From Allobosea sp. (GTDB lineage Bacteria > Pseudomonadota > Alphaproteobacteria > Rhizobiales > Beijerinckiaceae), in the NCBI GenBank assembly GCA_024231975.1, contig JAAEQB010000006.1, positions 1 to 61,034 on the forward strand: a stretch of DNA of 61,034 nt, written 5' to 3'. Numbering within the stretch: position 1 is the first letter of the stretch; every line of letters begins with the position of its first letter. The notes beneath the pieces are model-generated. The model ran no database searches. It was given only the letters and a program-made list of their open reading frames with translations, and had not been told where the DNA came from. The translations under genes and the position numbers were made by a program. Positions 1 to 8,721 of this stretch are shown here, in pieces.

Positions 1-8
1 AAAAACGT

Positions 9-20
9 ATGGCTCGCCCC
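9..20. repeat. Inverted repeat of IS110 element 1, 3' side of transposase
   Basis: ATGGCTCGCCCC is the exact reverse complement of 1337-1348. The match does not extend further on either side. Confidence 0.75.
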
Positions 21-253
21 GCCTGCAAGGGATTTCTTTCCGGCTCTTCAGTCTGCGCCAACGTATCCGGTCTCGAGGTCGTGCCTCGGCCAAGATGGAG
101 CTTTCGCGCGTACCGATCCTCATAAAGCCGTCGGCGTCTAACGCCATTTTTTTGATCAGGATCACGGCACGCCGTTCGACTGTCAGGCCATCTTTCCAAT
201 CCACTCACAGACAACGCTGGCCTGAAGGACGCTCCCCTAAGGCCGAACTCTGA

Positions 254-1285
254 TCATCCAGCCGATGGCATCGCCTCCACCTGGAAGGGGCGCCCGCTTC
301 TCAACACGGCCCAGATGATCCTGGCCATCTTCGCCGCGAGCGCGACCACGGCGGTGTTGATATGCGTTCGCGCGAGCAATCCCCGCAGCCATTCGCCGAG
401 CAACGTCCGCCCCTTCGCCAGGGACGGCAATGCCGCTCGCGCGCCGTGGATCAGCATCCTGCGAAGGTAGCCGTTGCCGCGCTTGCTGATCCCGAGAAGC
501 TTAGGTCTGCCGCCGGTCGTCATCTGGCGAGGTACCAGGCCGAGCCAGGCGGCAAGATCCCGGCCCCGGCCAAACGTCTCCGCCCTTCCCACCGAGGCGA
601 CGAAGGCGGTCGCATTCAACGGGCCGACCCCCGGGATCGTCGCCAGGAGCTTCGTTGCGGCATCCTCGCGCGCGATCGCAACGAACTCGGCATCGAAGGC
701 GCCGATCCGCTCGTCAAGGGCGCGCCACTGGGCCCGCATGTCCTCGACGAGCTGTCTGATCCGACGGCTGATCGCCACCTCGCCAGCAAGGAGTTGATCC
801 AGTCGAAGTTCGAGCTTGCGCCGTCCCTTCGCCATCACGATCCCGCGCTCCAGAAGGATCGCTCGCAACTGATTGATCAGCGTCGTGCGCTCGCCAACCA
901 GCCGATCCCGCGCCCGATGCAGGCTCTGCATGTCGAGTTGCTCGTCGCTCTTGAGATCGACGAAGCGCATCGTCGGGCGGGTTGCCGCTTCCGCGATCGC
1001 CTCGGCGTCACGGTCGTCATTCTTCTGAGCCTTCACGTACGGGCGAACATACTCTGGCGACATCAGCCGCACATCGTGACCCTGCTCGCGAAGCAGGCGG
1101 CCAAGATGATGGGCGCCGCAGCATGCTTCCATCGCCATGACGCAGCTCGGCATTCCTGACGCCAGCTTCAGGATACTGTCGCGTCGCATCCGCCGACGCA
1201 GCAGCACCTGCCCCGCGCTGTCGAAACCGACCACGCTGCAAACGTCTTTGCCAAGATCGATTCCCAGAACCCTGATCTCATTCAT
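254..1285 (-). CDS. IS110 family transposase (element 1)
   Basis: This DEDD-type transposase of about 343 residues catalyses insertion and excision of its element without the DDE chemistry of most IS enzymes. The N-terminal DEDD domain starts at once with GIDLGKD (first Asp) and includes MEACCGAHH and the KNDDRDAEAI block. The C-terminal Transposase_20 domain carries IPGVGPLNATAF and the region with the conserved serine of this family. The open frame extends further upstream, but the ATG at 1285 is chosen because GGAGGTGAGCCG precedes it and the conserved domain begins there. Length is normal for the family and no disruption is seen, so the gene may be active. Confidence 0.9.
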   Translation of the reverse strand: MNEIRVLGIDLGKDVCSVVGFDSAGQVLLRRRMRRDSILKLASGMPSCVMAMEACCGAHHLGRLLREQGHDVRLMSPEYVRPYVKAQKNDDRDAEAIAEAATRPTMRFVDLKSDEQLDMQSLHRARDRLVGERTTLINQLRAILLERGIVMAKGRRKLELRLDQLLAGEVAISRRIRQLVEDMRAQWRALDERIGAFDAEFVAIAREDAATKLLATIPGVGPLNATAFVASVGRAETFGRGRDLAAWLGLVPRQMTTGGRPKLLGISKRGNGYLRRMLIHGARAALPSLAKGRTLLGEWLRGLLARTHINTAVVALAAKMARIIWAVLRSGRPFQVEAMPSAG

Positions 1286-1336
1286 CGGCTCACCTCCGTG
1301 CCATTTGCGGCCGACGCAATCTTGCGCCGAGGGTAA

Positions 1337-1348
1337 GGGGCGAGCCAT
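1337..1348. repeat. Inverted repeat of IS110 element 1, 5' side of transposase
   Basis: GGGGCGAGCCAT pairs perfectly with 9-20 and marks the upstream end of element 1. Confidence 0.75.
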
Positions 1349-1356
1349 TCCATAAA

Positions 1357-1549
1357 GTCCGCCCATGCACTGGAGCAGGAGCGCCCCGACGTCCTGAAGC
1401 GGCGCCGGGACTGGTTCGAGGCACAGCTCGATCTCGATCCTCAGCGCCTCGTCTTCATCGACGAGACTGGTCTCTCCACCAAGATGGCCCGCCTGCGCGG
1501 CCGTGCCCCACGCGGAGAACGTTGCCGGGCGGGCGTTCCGCACGGCCAT
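1357..1549 (+). pseudogene. IS630 family transposase, middle fragment
   Basis: The rightward frame reads SAHALEQERPDV and then FIDETGLSTKMARLRG, which includes the first catalytic Asp of the IS630 DDE domain. It ends at VPHGH, where a second IS110-type element interrupts it. The N-terminal helix-turn-helix part is missing from the window and should lie left of base 1, beyond IS110 element 1. The reading continues at 2911. The gene is split in three and cannot be expressed whole. Confidence 0.8.
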
Positions 1550-1551
1550 GT

Positions 1552-1563
1552 GTGGACGCCCCC
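1552..1563. repeat. Inverted repeat of IS110 element 2, 3' side of transposase
   Basis: GTGGACGCCCCC is the exact reverse complement of 2894-2905. Confidence 0.75.
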
Positions 1564-1810
1564 TCTGGCGCAAGCAAAATCTCGGGACAGGCGCTTCGCG
1601 TGATCGGGTGCTGCCATGTGTCCGGCCTCTGATGCGGCGGGTTATGTGCCGCGGGCCCGTATGGGAGTGCGAGGATCAGGTCCACATCACTGGAACGCGC
1701 TCGAAGCGCTCCCCATGCGCCTGGTTCTCCTGATCCCGCCTTACCGACGTTGCGCCATACCTGTCCTTCGACCTGCTCACGCCATCGACAGCCTCACACC
1801 CGTCGGCCGC

Positions 1811-2836
1811 TCAAGCGACGACGGCCGGAGCTCGATAGGTTCCTCCCTTCGTCAGCAACGCCCAGGCGACGCGCGCGTTCTTGTTGGCCAAGGCGACAAT
1901 CACCAACATCGGCGGCTTGCGCGCGAGCATCCGGCCGAGCCAGGAATCGGGCAGTGTGCCCTTGCGCTTGGCCCAGCGCACGACGCCGCTGGCCGCGATG
2001 ATCAGCAGGCGCCTGAGCGTCCGCTCGCCCATCCGCGACGTTCGTCCCAGGCGTTCCTTCCCGCCGGTCGAGCGCTGCACCAGCGTAAGGCCGACCCAGG
2101 CGGCGAAGTCGCGCCCCGAGCGGAACGTCTCAGGCGGCGGCGCCAACGCTTCAATGGCGGTGGCGATCAGCGGGCCGATGCCGGGAACGGTCATGAGACT
2201 GCGGGTCACGTCGTCGGCCTTTGCCCGGGCGGCGATCTCGGCATCGAGCGCGGCAGTCTGTTCCTGCAGATGGCGAAGCGCATCGACGAGCACGGCGAGG
2301 CAGGTGCGGGCGGCCTGCGGCAGGCCCGAGGCGGGATCTTCGATCTGTGCGATCAGCTTCTCGATGTGGAATGGGCCTTGTGGCGCGATCAAGCCGTACT
2401 CGGACAGATGACCGCGGATCGCGTTGATGAGTTGGGTGCGCTGGCCGACCAGCACGTCGCGGGTGCGGAAGATCACGGCGGAGGCCTGCTTGGTTTCGCT
2501 CTTTACCGCCACGAAGCGCATGGTCGGGCGCTGCGCGGCCTCGCAGATTGCTTCCGCATCAGCCGCATCGTTCTTCTGACGCTTCACGAATGGCTTCACA
2601 TAGGCCGGCGCGATCAATCTGACGGCATGGCCAAGCTTGCCGATCTCGCGGGCCCAATGATGAGCGCCTGGGCAGGCTTCCATCGCGACAAGACGAGGCG
2701 GCTGGGCCGCGAAGAAGCCCAGAACCTCCTCGCGCCGCAGCTTCTTACGAAAGACCGGCGCGCCGGCGGCATCCGCGCCGTGGGCCTGAAAGACGTTCTT
2801 GGCCAGATCCAGGCCGATGGTGCTAACTTCCGTCAC
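1811..2836 (-). CDS. IS110 family transposase (element 2)
   Basis: This is a full-length DEDD transposase of about 341 residues. It begins TEVSTIGLDLAKNVFQ with the first catalytic Asp, has MEACPGAHHWARE and the KNDAADAEAI block, and a C-terminal Transposase_20 domain with VPGIGPLIATAIEA. A GTG start at 2836 is chosen because AGGAGAGCGTCC precedes it and the conserved domain begins two residues later. It shares the architecture of the transposase at 254-1285 but the sequence differs through most of its length, so it is a different family member. No frameshift or stop is visible. Confidence 0.88.
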   Translation of the reverse strand: MTEVSTIGLDLAKNVFQAHGADAAGAPVFRKKLRREEVLGFFAAQPPRLVAMEACPGAHHWAREIGKLGHAVRLIAPAYVKPFVKRQKNDAADAEAICEAAQRPTMRFVAVKSETKQASAVIFRTRDVLVGQRTQLINAIRGHLSEYGLIAPQGPFHIEKLIAQIEDPASGLPQAARTCLAVLVDALRHLQEQTAALDAEIAARAKADDVTRSLMTVPGIGPLIATAIEALAPPPETFRSGRDFAAWVGLTLVQRSTGGKERLGRTSRMGERTLRRLLIIAASGVVRWAKRKGTLPDSWLGRMLARKPPMLVIVALANKNARVAWALLTKGGTYRAPAVVA

Positions 2837-2893
2837 GGACGCTCTCCTGTGGTGGCTCTGAAACACCACCACCTTGGCACGTCGATGCCGTCG

Positions 2894-2905
2894 GGGGGCG
2901 TCCAC
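2894..2905. repeat. Inverted repeat of IS110 element 2, 5' side of transposase
   Basis: GGGGGCGTCCAC pairs perfectly with 1552-1563. Confidence 0.75.
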
Positions 2906-2910
2906 CCCAT

Positions 2911-3321
2911 CATTGGAAGACGACGACCTTCGCCGGAGCCTTGCGCCTGGGCGGCATGACGGCCCCGTTCGTCTACGACGGCGCCATGAACGGAACGGTC
3001 TTCCTCGCCTATATCGAGCAGGTTCTCGTTCCGACACTGCTGCCGGGCGACATCGTCGTGATGGACAACCTGCCCGCCCACAAGCCGGCCGGTGTCCGCG
3101 AAGCGATCGAACGCGCCGGCGCGACGTTGTCCTTCCTGCCGCCCTACAGTCCCGACATGAACCCGATCGAGAACGCTTTCGCCAAGCTCAAGGCCATGCT
3201 CCACGCCAGAGCCGAGCGCTCGATCGGCGCCCTCTGGGATGCCGTCGGCGCCATCGTCGATCTCTTCGAACCGACCGAATGCGCAAACTATTTCAAGGCC
3301 GCCGGATATGACCCAGATTAA
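2911..3321 (+). pseudogene. IS630 family transposase, C-terminal fragment
   Basis: The frame resumes with HWKTTTFAGALRLGGM, followed by VMDNLPAHK (second catalytic Asp) and SPDMNPIENAFAKLK (catalytic Glu). It ends with a TAA at 3319-3321. Together with 1357-1549 this supplies the full DDE catalytic domain of an IS630 transposase, but the gene is split by IS110 element 2. The sequence after the stop, ending ACCGCTCTA near 3336, looks like the right end of the IS630 element beside a TA dinucleotide. Confidence 0.82.
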
Positions 3322-3336
3322 ACCGGAACCGCTCTA

Positions 3337-3726
3337 GCACCTGCAATCTCGAGTCGGCCTCGCGCGACGTCAGACATCTAAGACTGTCGCAGCAATGCTC
3401 ATGGAAAATTTCAGCGTGGGACCGTCAACGATCCGGCGTGACAGAGTCGCGGAACGGGCACCTTCGTCAATTCTGACCGAAACCTCAGTTCGGACAAACA
3501 ACGAATTCGATGGACCGCCCAATCGGATCGTCAGCCCCCCGGGCGCTTATCGCCGCTCCGGATGGCTGCCCTGGCGTTGGCAGCCGGAGCACCAGGGGCA
3601 TGGCTTTCTACCCGATGAGGCATTTGGAGTATTCGTCGCTTCGATCGTGCTCAGATGGGGTGGTTGCCCTGGTCTTAGGGGCACACAACCCGATCTCTTA
3701 AGGAAATCGCTGTTCAACAACAGCTA
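3337..3726. other. Intergenic region without a recognisable gene
   Basis: About 390 bases between the end of the IS630 remnant and the TRAP permease gene. Short open frames on both strands show no family motif and no good ribosome binding site. I see no T-run terminator behind the permease stop. Confidence 0.5.
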
Positions 3727-5037
3727 TTACAGGAGGCTTGGCAACCAAGTTGCTAGTCCGGGGAACAGGAACACTAGGGCAAGCAGCAGGATGCACATGC
3801 CGACGTAAGGCAGGGCCGCCATCGCGATCTGTTGTAGCGTGATGCCTTCGGGTGAGACTGACTTCAGCGCGAACAGTAGCAGCCCGAAGGGTGGCGTCAG
3901 CAAGCCAGTCTGCATCGCGATCAGGAAGAGAGTGCCGAACCAGACCGGATCCACTCCGTTCGATTGCACAAGCGGCATAAAAAACGGCACGGTGACCAGT
4001 ATGATGCTGATCTGGTCGATGAAGAGCCCGAGGAAAAGCAGGATCGCCATCATCGCGAGCACCAGCGCGCCAGGCGACAGCTCGAATCCCAGGATCGAGC
4101 CGACCAGCCCGTTGGTGGCTCCGGAGAAACCGAGCACCTGGGTGAACGTCGTCGCGCCCAGGATGATGAACAGGATCATCCCGGAGATCTCGGCTGTGGC
4201 AACGAGCGAATGCTTCAACGTCTCCCAAGTCAGAGCGCGATAGAGGATGGCGGCAACCACGGTCGACAGAGCCCCGACCGCTGCGGATTCCGTCGGCGTC
4301 GCCCAGCCCGCGACCAGCACGCCGACGACCGTCGTAAAGATGAACACTAACGGCGCCACGTAGATCAGCAGGTTGCGCCAGCGCGACTCTCCCCGAGGGA
4401 GATCGACATCATCCGGCGGCGCGAGCGCGGGATTCCACCATGCTCGAAGCACGATGTAGCCGACGATTAAGGTGCTCATTAGGAAGCCCGGCAGAATGCC
4501 GGCGAGCAGCAGCTTAGAGACCGAGATTCCTGCGAGGCTGCCCAACAGCACGGCGATTGCCGACGGCGGAATCAGCATGTCGACCGATCCAATCGCGAGG
4601 ATCGCGCCAAGAGCCAGCATCGGATCATAGCCGCGCTTCAGCATCACGGGCAACATCAGGCTGCCGAGGATGGCGGTCGTTGCGATGGTCGAACCGGAGA
4701 TCGCCGAGAATATCGTTCCGGCGACCACAACGACGACGGCGAGCCGGCCCGGCACGCCGGTGATGACGCGGTTGACCGCATCGATCGCCTTGCCGGCGAG
4801 CCCGGTATGGAATAGGACCTCGCCCATCAGCACGAAGAAAGGGATAGGTGTCAGGCTGGCGCTCGACACCGATGAGACTGCGTTGCGAGTCAGCTGCAAC
4901 AGCCCCATCTCTCCGCCGAGAAAGAAAAGCGCGCCGACGACGTTCACCGCCAAAAAGGCGAAGGCGACGGGAACGCGCAGCGCAAGGAGGGCGACGACGC
5001 CCCCGAGCAGCATAAGAAGAGCGGTCTGCCAGCTCAT
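3727..5037 (-). CDS. dctM: TRAP transporter large permease subunit (DctM-like)
   Basis: This large membrane subunit of a TRAP transporter moves an organic acid across the inner membrane, driven by an ion gradient. The 436-residue product is hydrophobic throughout and shows the DctM signatures, including PIPFFVLMGEVLFHTG, AISGSTIATTAILGSLMLP and a region with IPPSA. It is the last gene of the leftward unit SDR-DctP-DctQ-DctM and starts 7 bases after DctQ ends. The length is typical. The transported acid cannot be read from the sequence. Confidence 0.93.
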   Translation of the reverse strand: MSWQTALLMLLGGVVALLALRVPVAFAFLAVNVVGALFFLGGEMGLLQLTRNAVSSVSSASLTPIPFFVLMGEVLFHTGLAGKAIDAVNRVITGVPGRLAVVVVVAGTIFSAISGSTIATTAILGSLMLPVMLKRGYDPMLALGAILAIGSVDMLIPPSAIAVLLGSLAGISVSKLLLAGILPGFLMSTLIVGYIVLRAWWNPALAPPDDVDLPRGESRWRNLLIYVAPLVFIFTTVVGVLVAGWATPTESAAVGALSTVVAAILYRALTWETLKHSLVATAEISGMILFIILGATTFTQVLGFSGATNGLVGSILGFELSPGALVLAMMAILLFLGLFIDQISIILVTVPFFMPLVQSNGVDPVWFGTLFLIAMQTGLLTPPFGLLLFALKSVSPEGITLQQIAMAALPYVGMCILLLALVFLFPGLATWLPSLL

Positions 5038-5044
5038 CCGCGCC

Positions 5045-5575
5045 TCAACCCGGCCCGCGGGCGTCGTCCAGCGACCCGCGAACGAACTGGACCAGGAACT
5101 CGACGGTCATCAGGGCGAAGACTGCGGTCAATGGCACGAAAACGTACCATTCCGGGAAGATTACGTTCTTGATAATGAGCGAGCCGTCCGAATGACTGCG
5201 CAACGTTGCCTGGAGCGCGTACCAAGCGAGAATAGCGGACACCGCCGCGCACAGGATGTCGCCGGCCTTGACGATCGGCCCGGCGGCGCGCACGGGCAAG
5301 GCGTCGATAATGATGCCTATGCTGATATGCTGGCCGCGCCTGAGTAGCCAGGGCGCGATTAGGACGGCGCTAAGGTACAGCCCGTATTCTGAAAGCTCGG
5401 CCGACCACGGAACGGGACGGTCAAAGAGGTTACGGCCCAGGACATCGGTAGTGATGACCACGGCCATCCCCAGGATCAGCGCAGCAGTGGCCGCGACCAG
5501 CCAACGGTTGATGGCCTCAAGCGTCGCGTCGACGATCCTCGGCACGATCAGTGTTCTCCCGCGCGAGAGGCTCAC
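5045..5575 (-). CDS. dctQ: TRAP transporter small permease subunit (DctQ-like)
   Basis: The 176-residue protein has the four membrane segments of DctQ subunits, starting near residue 27. The hallmark motif around residue 50 (TDVLGRNLFDRPVPWSAELSEYG) is of the usual R-x-x-x-x-x-P-x-x-W-x-x-E type. It forms the membrane complex with DctM. Its start overlaps the DctP stop by four bases (5572-5575), so the two are translationally coupled. Confidence 0.9.
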   Translation of the reverse strand: MSLSRGRTLIVPRIVDATLEAINRWLVAATAALILGMAVVITTDVLGRNLFDRPVPWSAELSEYGLYLSAVLIAPWLLRRGQHISIGIIIDALPVRAAGPIVKAGDILCAAVSAILAWYALQATLRSHSDGSLIIKNVIFPEWYVFVPLTAVFALMTVEFLVQFVRGSLDDARGPG

Positions 5576-6558
5576 CTGTAGAGAAGTTCCTTCAGCTTCG
5601 CGCCATGCTGCGGGCTGCGCTGCTCCATGGCCTTCCAGATCGCGTCATAGGCCTTAGCGAGATAGTCCTTGGCCTGATCACCCTCGAAGACGATCGCTTT
5701 GATGCCGGCCTTCTCGTGACGGACCTTTTCTTCGGCGAAGAGCCTGGAATTGTCGAGGTTGAGATCTTCCATCCAGAGTGCCGCCTGCTGCAGGATCTCC
5801 TTCTGCTTCGCTCCGAGCCGGTTCCAAGTCGCCTGGTTCACCAGCACGCCGACCTCGACATTGTAGAAGCCAGGGTCGACGCGGTATTTCGTATGCTCCT
5901 GCAGCGCTACGTCGAAGATGCCGGTTATGGGCCAGCCGTAGCCGTCGACAACGTTGCGCTCGAGAGCCGTATACAGCTCGTTTGGCGGCAAGGTAACGAC
6001 GGAGCCGCCTAGGGACTGGATAAATTCGCGATAGATTGGGATGCCCCGCAGCCGCAGTCCCGCAAGGCTCGGCTTGTCGATCGGCTTCTTCAGGAAGATG
6101 TGATACGGCGTCATGTCGAGCGAGCGGCCCAGATAGAAGACGTTCATCTTCTCGCTCCAGACCTTCGCGACGTAGTCCATTGCGCCGTTCTTGCGCTGTT
6201 CCTGAACGGGGATGTTCGACAGCGACAATGCATCCGATTCCGGCAGCAGGTTCGTGTAGAAATTGCCGGTTACGTTCACGACGTCGACGACGCCGTTGCG
6301 CACTGCGTTGCCAACCTCGAACGGCGGCATCACCTTTGCCCCGCCGCCGAGATACTGGATCTGGATCACGCCTTTGCCGTCCCGATTCACCCGCTCGATA
6401 AACCGCTCAAAGTTGACCGAGAAAAAATTCTTCTCCGGCCAGGCGCTGACGGCACGAAGCGTGACTTCATTGGCCCGGGCTGTGCCAAGCAAAGCGATTA
6501 GCGCAACCGTCATGATCGCTAGCGCTACGGCCGCATGGATGCGGTTCAACAGGCACAT
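5572..6558 (-). CDS. dctP: TRAP transporter substrate-binding protein (DctP-like)
   Basis: The 328-residue periplasmic receptor delivers a carboxylate to the DctQM permease. It begins with a signal peptide (positive start, hydrophobic stretch at about 9-28, then ALA-like cleavage near TARANEV). The DctP fold follows, with LAGLRLRGIP around residue 145, the arginine-containing segment that usually binds the substrate carboxylate, and a conserved NVVDGYGWP segment. It is expressed with the downstream permease genes. The ligand is unknown; the adjoining dehydrogenase suggests a hydroxy or oxo acid. Confidence 0.92.
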   Translation of the reverse strand: MCLLNRIHAAVALAIMTVALIALLGTARANEVTLRAVSAWPEKNFFSVNFERFIERVNRDGKGVIQIQYLGGGAKVMPPFEVGNAVRNGVVDVVNVTGNFYTNLLPESDALSLSNIPVQEQRKNGAMDYVAKVWSEKMNVFYLGRSLDMTPYHIFLKKPIDKPSLAGLRLRGIPIYREFIQSLGGSVVTLPPNELYTALERNVVDGYGWPITGIFDVALQEHTKYRVDPGFYNVEVGVLVNQATWNRLGAKQKEILQQAALWMEDLNLDNSRLFAEEKVRHEKAGIKAIVFEGDQAKDYLAKAYDAIWKAMEQRSPQHGAKLKELLYR

Positions 6559-6586
6559 GGTCTTGTTCCTCCCGCTTATGGTTTTG

Positions 6587-7345
6587 TCACAGGAAAGTCA
6601 GGCCGCCATCGACAACGAGCGACTGGCCCGTGATGAACCGGCTATCGCTGGAAGCTAGGAAGAGAACCACCCCAACGAGGTCGGCTGGCTCCTCAACGCG
6701 GGCCAGCGATCTTTGCGCGATCTGAAACCGCATCTGTTCGGGCGAGACCGTCTCGCGAGCGATCTCTGTTTCGACGGCACCGGGCAGCACGGCGTTGACG
6801 CGCACGTCGTACTGACCGAGTTCGCGGGCGAGGGAGCGTGTCATACCGACCACTGCGGCCTTGGACGTCGTGTAATGCAAATAGTTCGGGCGGCCCATCA
6901 CATAGGCAGCCGAAGAAATGTTTATGATGCTGCCTGCCCTTGCGGCGCGCATATGGGGGGCCACGGCCCGCGCGCAGTAGAAGCAGCCGGTGATGTTGAC
7001 GTGCAAGACACGAGCCCATTCATCGAGCGGAATCTCGTCGAACGGGCGCATCTTCAACGTCGAGAAGATGGCGGCGTTGTTGACGAGGGCATCGATGCGC
7101 CCATATCGCTCGATCGTCGCCGAGACCATGGCTTCGACCGAGTCAATGACACCGACATCCACGGTCAAGGCTGCGCAATCATGGCCCTTGGCTCGAACCT
7201 CGTTGGCGACGCGCTCCGCTGCCACTCCGTCGAGATCCGCAATGATAGGGTGAGCTCCAGCCTCGGCCAATCCGAGCGCATAAGCGCGACCCAAACCTTG
7301 CCCCGCGCCGGTCACGATCACCACGTGGCCGTCCAAATCGCGCAT
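6587..7345 (-). CDS. SDR family NAD(P)-dependent oxidoreductase
   Basis: A classical short-chain dehydrogenase of about 252 residues that oxidises or reduces an alcohol/ketone pair in the cytosol. It shows the nucleotide-binding TGAGQGLG at residues 12-19, NNAA, the catalytic Ser in NISSAAY, the YTTSK catalytic pair, and the C-terminal FITGQSLVVDGG. An acidic residue at the end of beta-2 (IADLDG) favours NAD. The ATG at 7345 is chosen because the fold begins at once; an upstream ATG at 7387 is possible. It is the first gene of the TRAP operon, so its substrate is probably the imported acid or a product of it. Confidence 0.9.
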   Translation of the reverse strand: MRDLDGHVVIVTGAGQGLGRAYALGLAEAGAHPIIADLDGVAAERVANEVRAKGHDCAALTVDVGVIDSVEAMVSATIERYGRIDALVNNAAIFSTLKMRPFDEIPLDEWARVLHVNITGCFYCARAVAPHMRAARAGSIINISSAAYVMGRPNYLHYTTSKAAVVGMTRSLARELGQYDVRVNAVLPGAVETEIARETVSPEQMRFQIAQRSLARVEEPADLVGVVLFLASSDSRFITGQSLVVDGGLTFL

Positions 7346-7564
7346 AAGCCGATTAACCTCCCGCGTCTTCCTCGTCACCACATTCAAGCACTAAGCTGGC
7401 CTGTTATTTTCGTGGTCATTATTCGCAGCAAATTGAACCATCGCCGAGGCTGGTCCGCCAAGACAATTTCAGTTGGCCTGCCCAATGTTTTTCAAGAGGT
7501 CTCGGCGAAGCCTTACTAGATCGCTGCGAGGGCATGATACCTCCCCGAGGAGAAGAGCAGTGGC

Positions 7565-7792
7565 TCAAGCGATTTCGCCGATCATTGCTTGGACGCGGCA
7601 CAACACGATCAGATGGTCGCTCGCGTCGTGCTCGGCATGAAGGCGGCGGTCGAGCCAAGCAAGAGCCTCGTCGATGACCGGACTACTCCATGGCGCCTCG
7701 GACCAATACACTCCAGCCCATTTGTCGGAGCCAGAACTGGCGAACCCGCCAGAAATATGACGTATTTTGGGCCAGCTGGACGATGTCCGCAT
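7565..7792 (-). pseudogene. Remnant of a flavin reductase-like protein
   Basis: The 75-residue frame resembles the C-terminal half of flavin reductases of the small component type (FASSGSDKWAGV, then LDRRLHAEHDASDHLIVL). The N-terminal FMN-binding half is absent, and the upstream sequence reads ENADIVQLAQ in another frame, which suggests a frameshift. It is too short to fold as an active reductase. The identification rests on memory of the family and is moderate. Confidence 0.5.
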
Positions 7793-7827
7793 TCTCCGGT
7801 CTCTAGATCGCGCTCGTTACCTTGCCC

Positions 7828-8721
7828 TCATTGTTCAAGGTTAAGATTGAAGCTTTTCGCAGTCGTCGTTTCGGGATCAGGGCCGGTCCGCACGCCCTTG
7901 TCGAGTGCGTCGATCGCAGACGTATCTTCGGCCGACAGCTCGAAATCGAAGATGTCCATGTTCTCGGCAATGCGTTCGGGATTGAAGGATTTGGGGATCA
8001 CCGACGCACCCTTCTGGATATGCCAGCGCAGGATGACCTGGGCTGCCGTTTTGCCGTGTTTTTCCGCTAGCCCGATAATGACCGGATCCGTGAGCGGATC
8101 GCTGCCGTTGTTCTGATCGGCAGAACGGCGAAAGCCGCCACCGATCGGCGACCATGCCTGGGTCACGATTCCCAGTTGCCTGTGGGTCTCACGCAGCCCC
8201 TGCTGCTGGAAACTCGGATTCAACTCGACCTGGTTCACGGCCGGGACGACGTTGGTGCGCTCCACCAGAGTCCTGAGATGTGTCGAGCCGAAGTTCGAGA
8301 CGCCGATCGCCCGGACCCTGCCTTCGGCAAGCAGTTTTTCCAGGACCTTGTAGGCGGCGATGGTCGCCTCGAAGGCCAATGGCACCGGCCAGTGCAGCAG
8401 ATAGAGATCAATGTAGTCCAGTCCCAGCCTGTGCAGGCTGGCATCGAAGGCGCGTTGGGTCTTGTCCTCCCCGTAATCGCTCATCCAGAGCTTGGTGGTG
8501 ATGAACAATTCGGAGCGGGCCATGCCGCTGCGGGCCAGGCCCTCACCCACGTCACGCTCATTGAGGTAGGACGCCGCCGTGTCGATCAGGCGATAACCGG
8601 CGGCGATAGCCGCCTCAACCGCGTTGGTCGTCGACGCGCGGTTCGCGCGGTCGAGCACGCCAAGTCCTAGAACCGGCATACTTATGTAGTTGTTCAACGT
8701 AATACTGGGAGTGCTTTTCAT
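7828..8721 (-). CDS. Aldo/keto reductase
   Basis: A 297-residue NADPH-dependent aldo/keto reductase of the 2,5-diketo-D-gluconate reductase / prostaglandin F synthase type, reducing aldehydes or ketones in the cytosol. The catalytic tetrad is visible as Asp47, Tyr52, Lys77 and His110 (LIDTAASY, TTKLW, LLHWP). NADPH-binding elements include VNQVELNP, and VIPKSFNPERIAEN near residue 245. It is transcribed away from an AraC regulator gene that probably controls it. Confidence 0.93.
   Translation of the reverse strand: MKSTPSITLNNYISMPVLGLGVLDRANRASTTNAVEAAIAAGYRLIDTAASYLNERDVGEGLARSGMARSELFITTKLWMSDYGEDKTQRAFDASLHRLGLDYIDLYLLHWPVPLAFEATIAAYKVLEKLLAEGRVRAIGVSNFGSTHLRTLVERTNVVPAVNQVELNPSFQQQGLRETHRQLGIVTQAWSPIGGGFRRSADQNNGSDPLTDPVIIGLAEKHGKTAAQVILRWHIQKGASVIPKSFNPERIAENMDIFDFELSAEDTSAIDALDKGVRTGPDPETTTAKSFNLNLEQ

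Larger units (their letters stand above)
6..1356 (-). mobile_element. IS110-family (IS1111-like) element 1, inserted in an IS630 gene
   Basis: The element contains one leftward transposase gene (254-1285), a short upstream end and a long downstream end of about 230 bases. A perfect 12-bp inverted repeat, ATGGCTCGCCCC at 9-20 and its complement at 1337-1348, lies a few bases inside each end, as is typical of the IS1111 group with subterminal repeats. Joining bases 1-5 (AAAAA) to the sequence from 1357 restores the IS630 reading K-K-S-A-H, which sets the boundaries to within a few bases. The left boundary rests on only five bases because the window begins there. Confidence 0.75.
1550..2910 (-). 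mobile_element. IS110-family (IS1111-like) element 2, inserted in the same IS630 gene
   Basis: The element contains a leftward transposase gene (1811-2836), a short upstream end (2837-2910) and a long downstream end (1550-1810). A perfect 12-bp inverted repeat, GTGGACGCCCCC at 1552-1563 and its complement at 2894-2905, sits just inside the ends. Removing 1550-2910 joins the IS630 codons for PHGH to WKTTTF, the usual IS630 reading, so the boundaries are good to a few bases; a CAT codon occurs on both sides. The proteins and repeats of elements 1 and 2 differ, so these are two separate insertions. Confidence 0.8.

Noticed and set aside
362..1159. Long rightward open frame opposite the first IS110 transposase
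   Set aside because: It is the antisense shadow of a well-supported transposase and has no family motif.
1616..2959. 447-codon rightward frame opposite the second IS110 transposase
   Set aside because: It is a GC-driven shadow frame; the opposite strand carries a full DEDD transposase with a good ribosome binding site.
3485..3500. CGGACAAAC as a fourth IclR operator
   Set aside because: Only one half-site is present; the inverted partner and the third copy are absent.
3395..3808. Open frame of 137 codons after the IS630 remnant
   Set aside because: No family resemblance, and it runs into the TRAP permease gene on the other strand.
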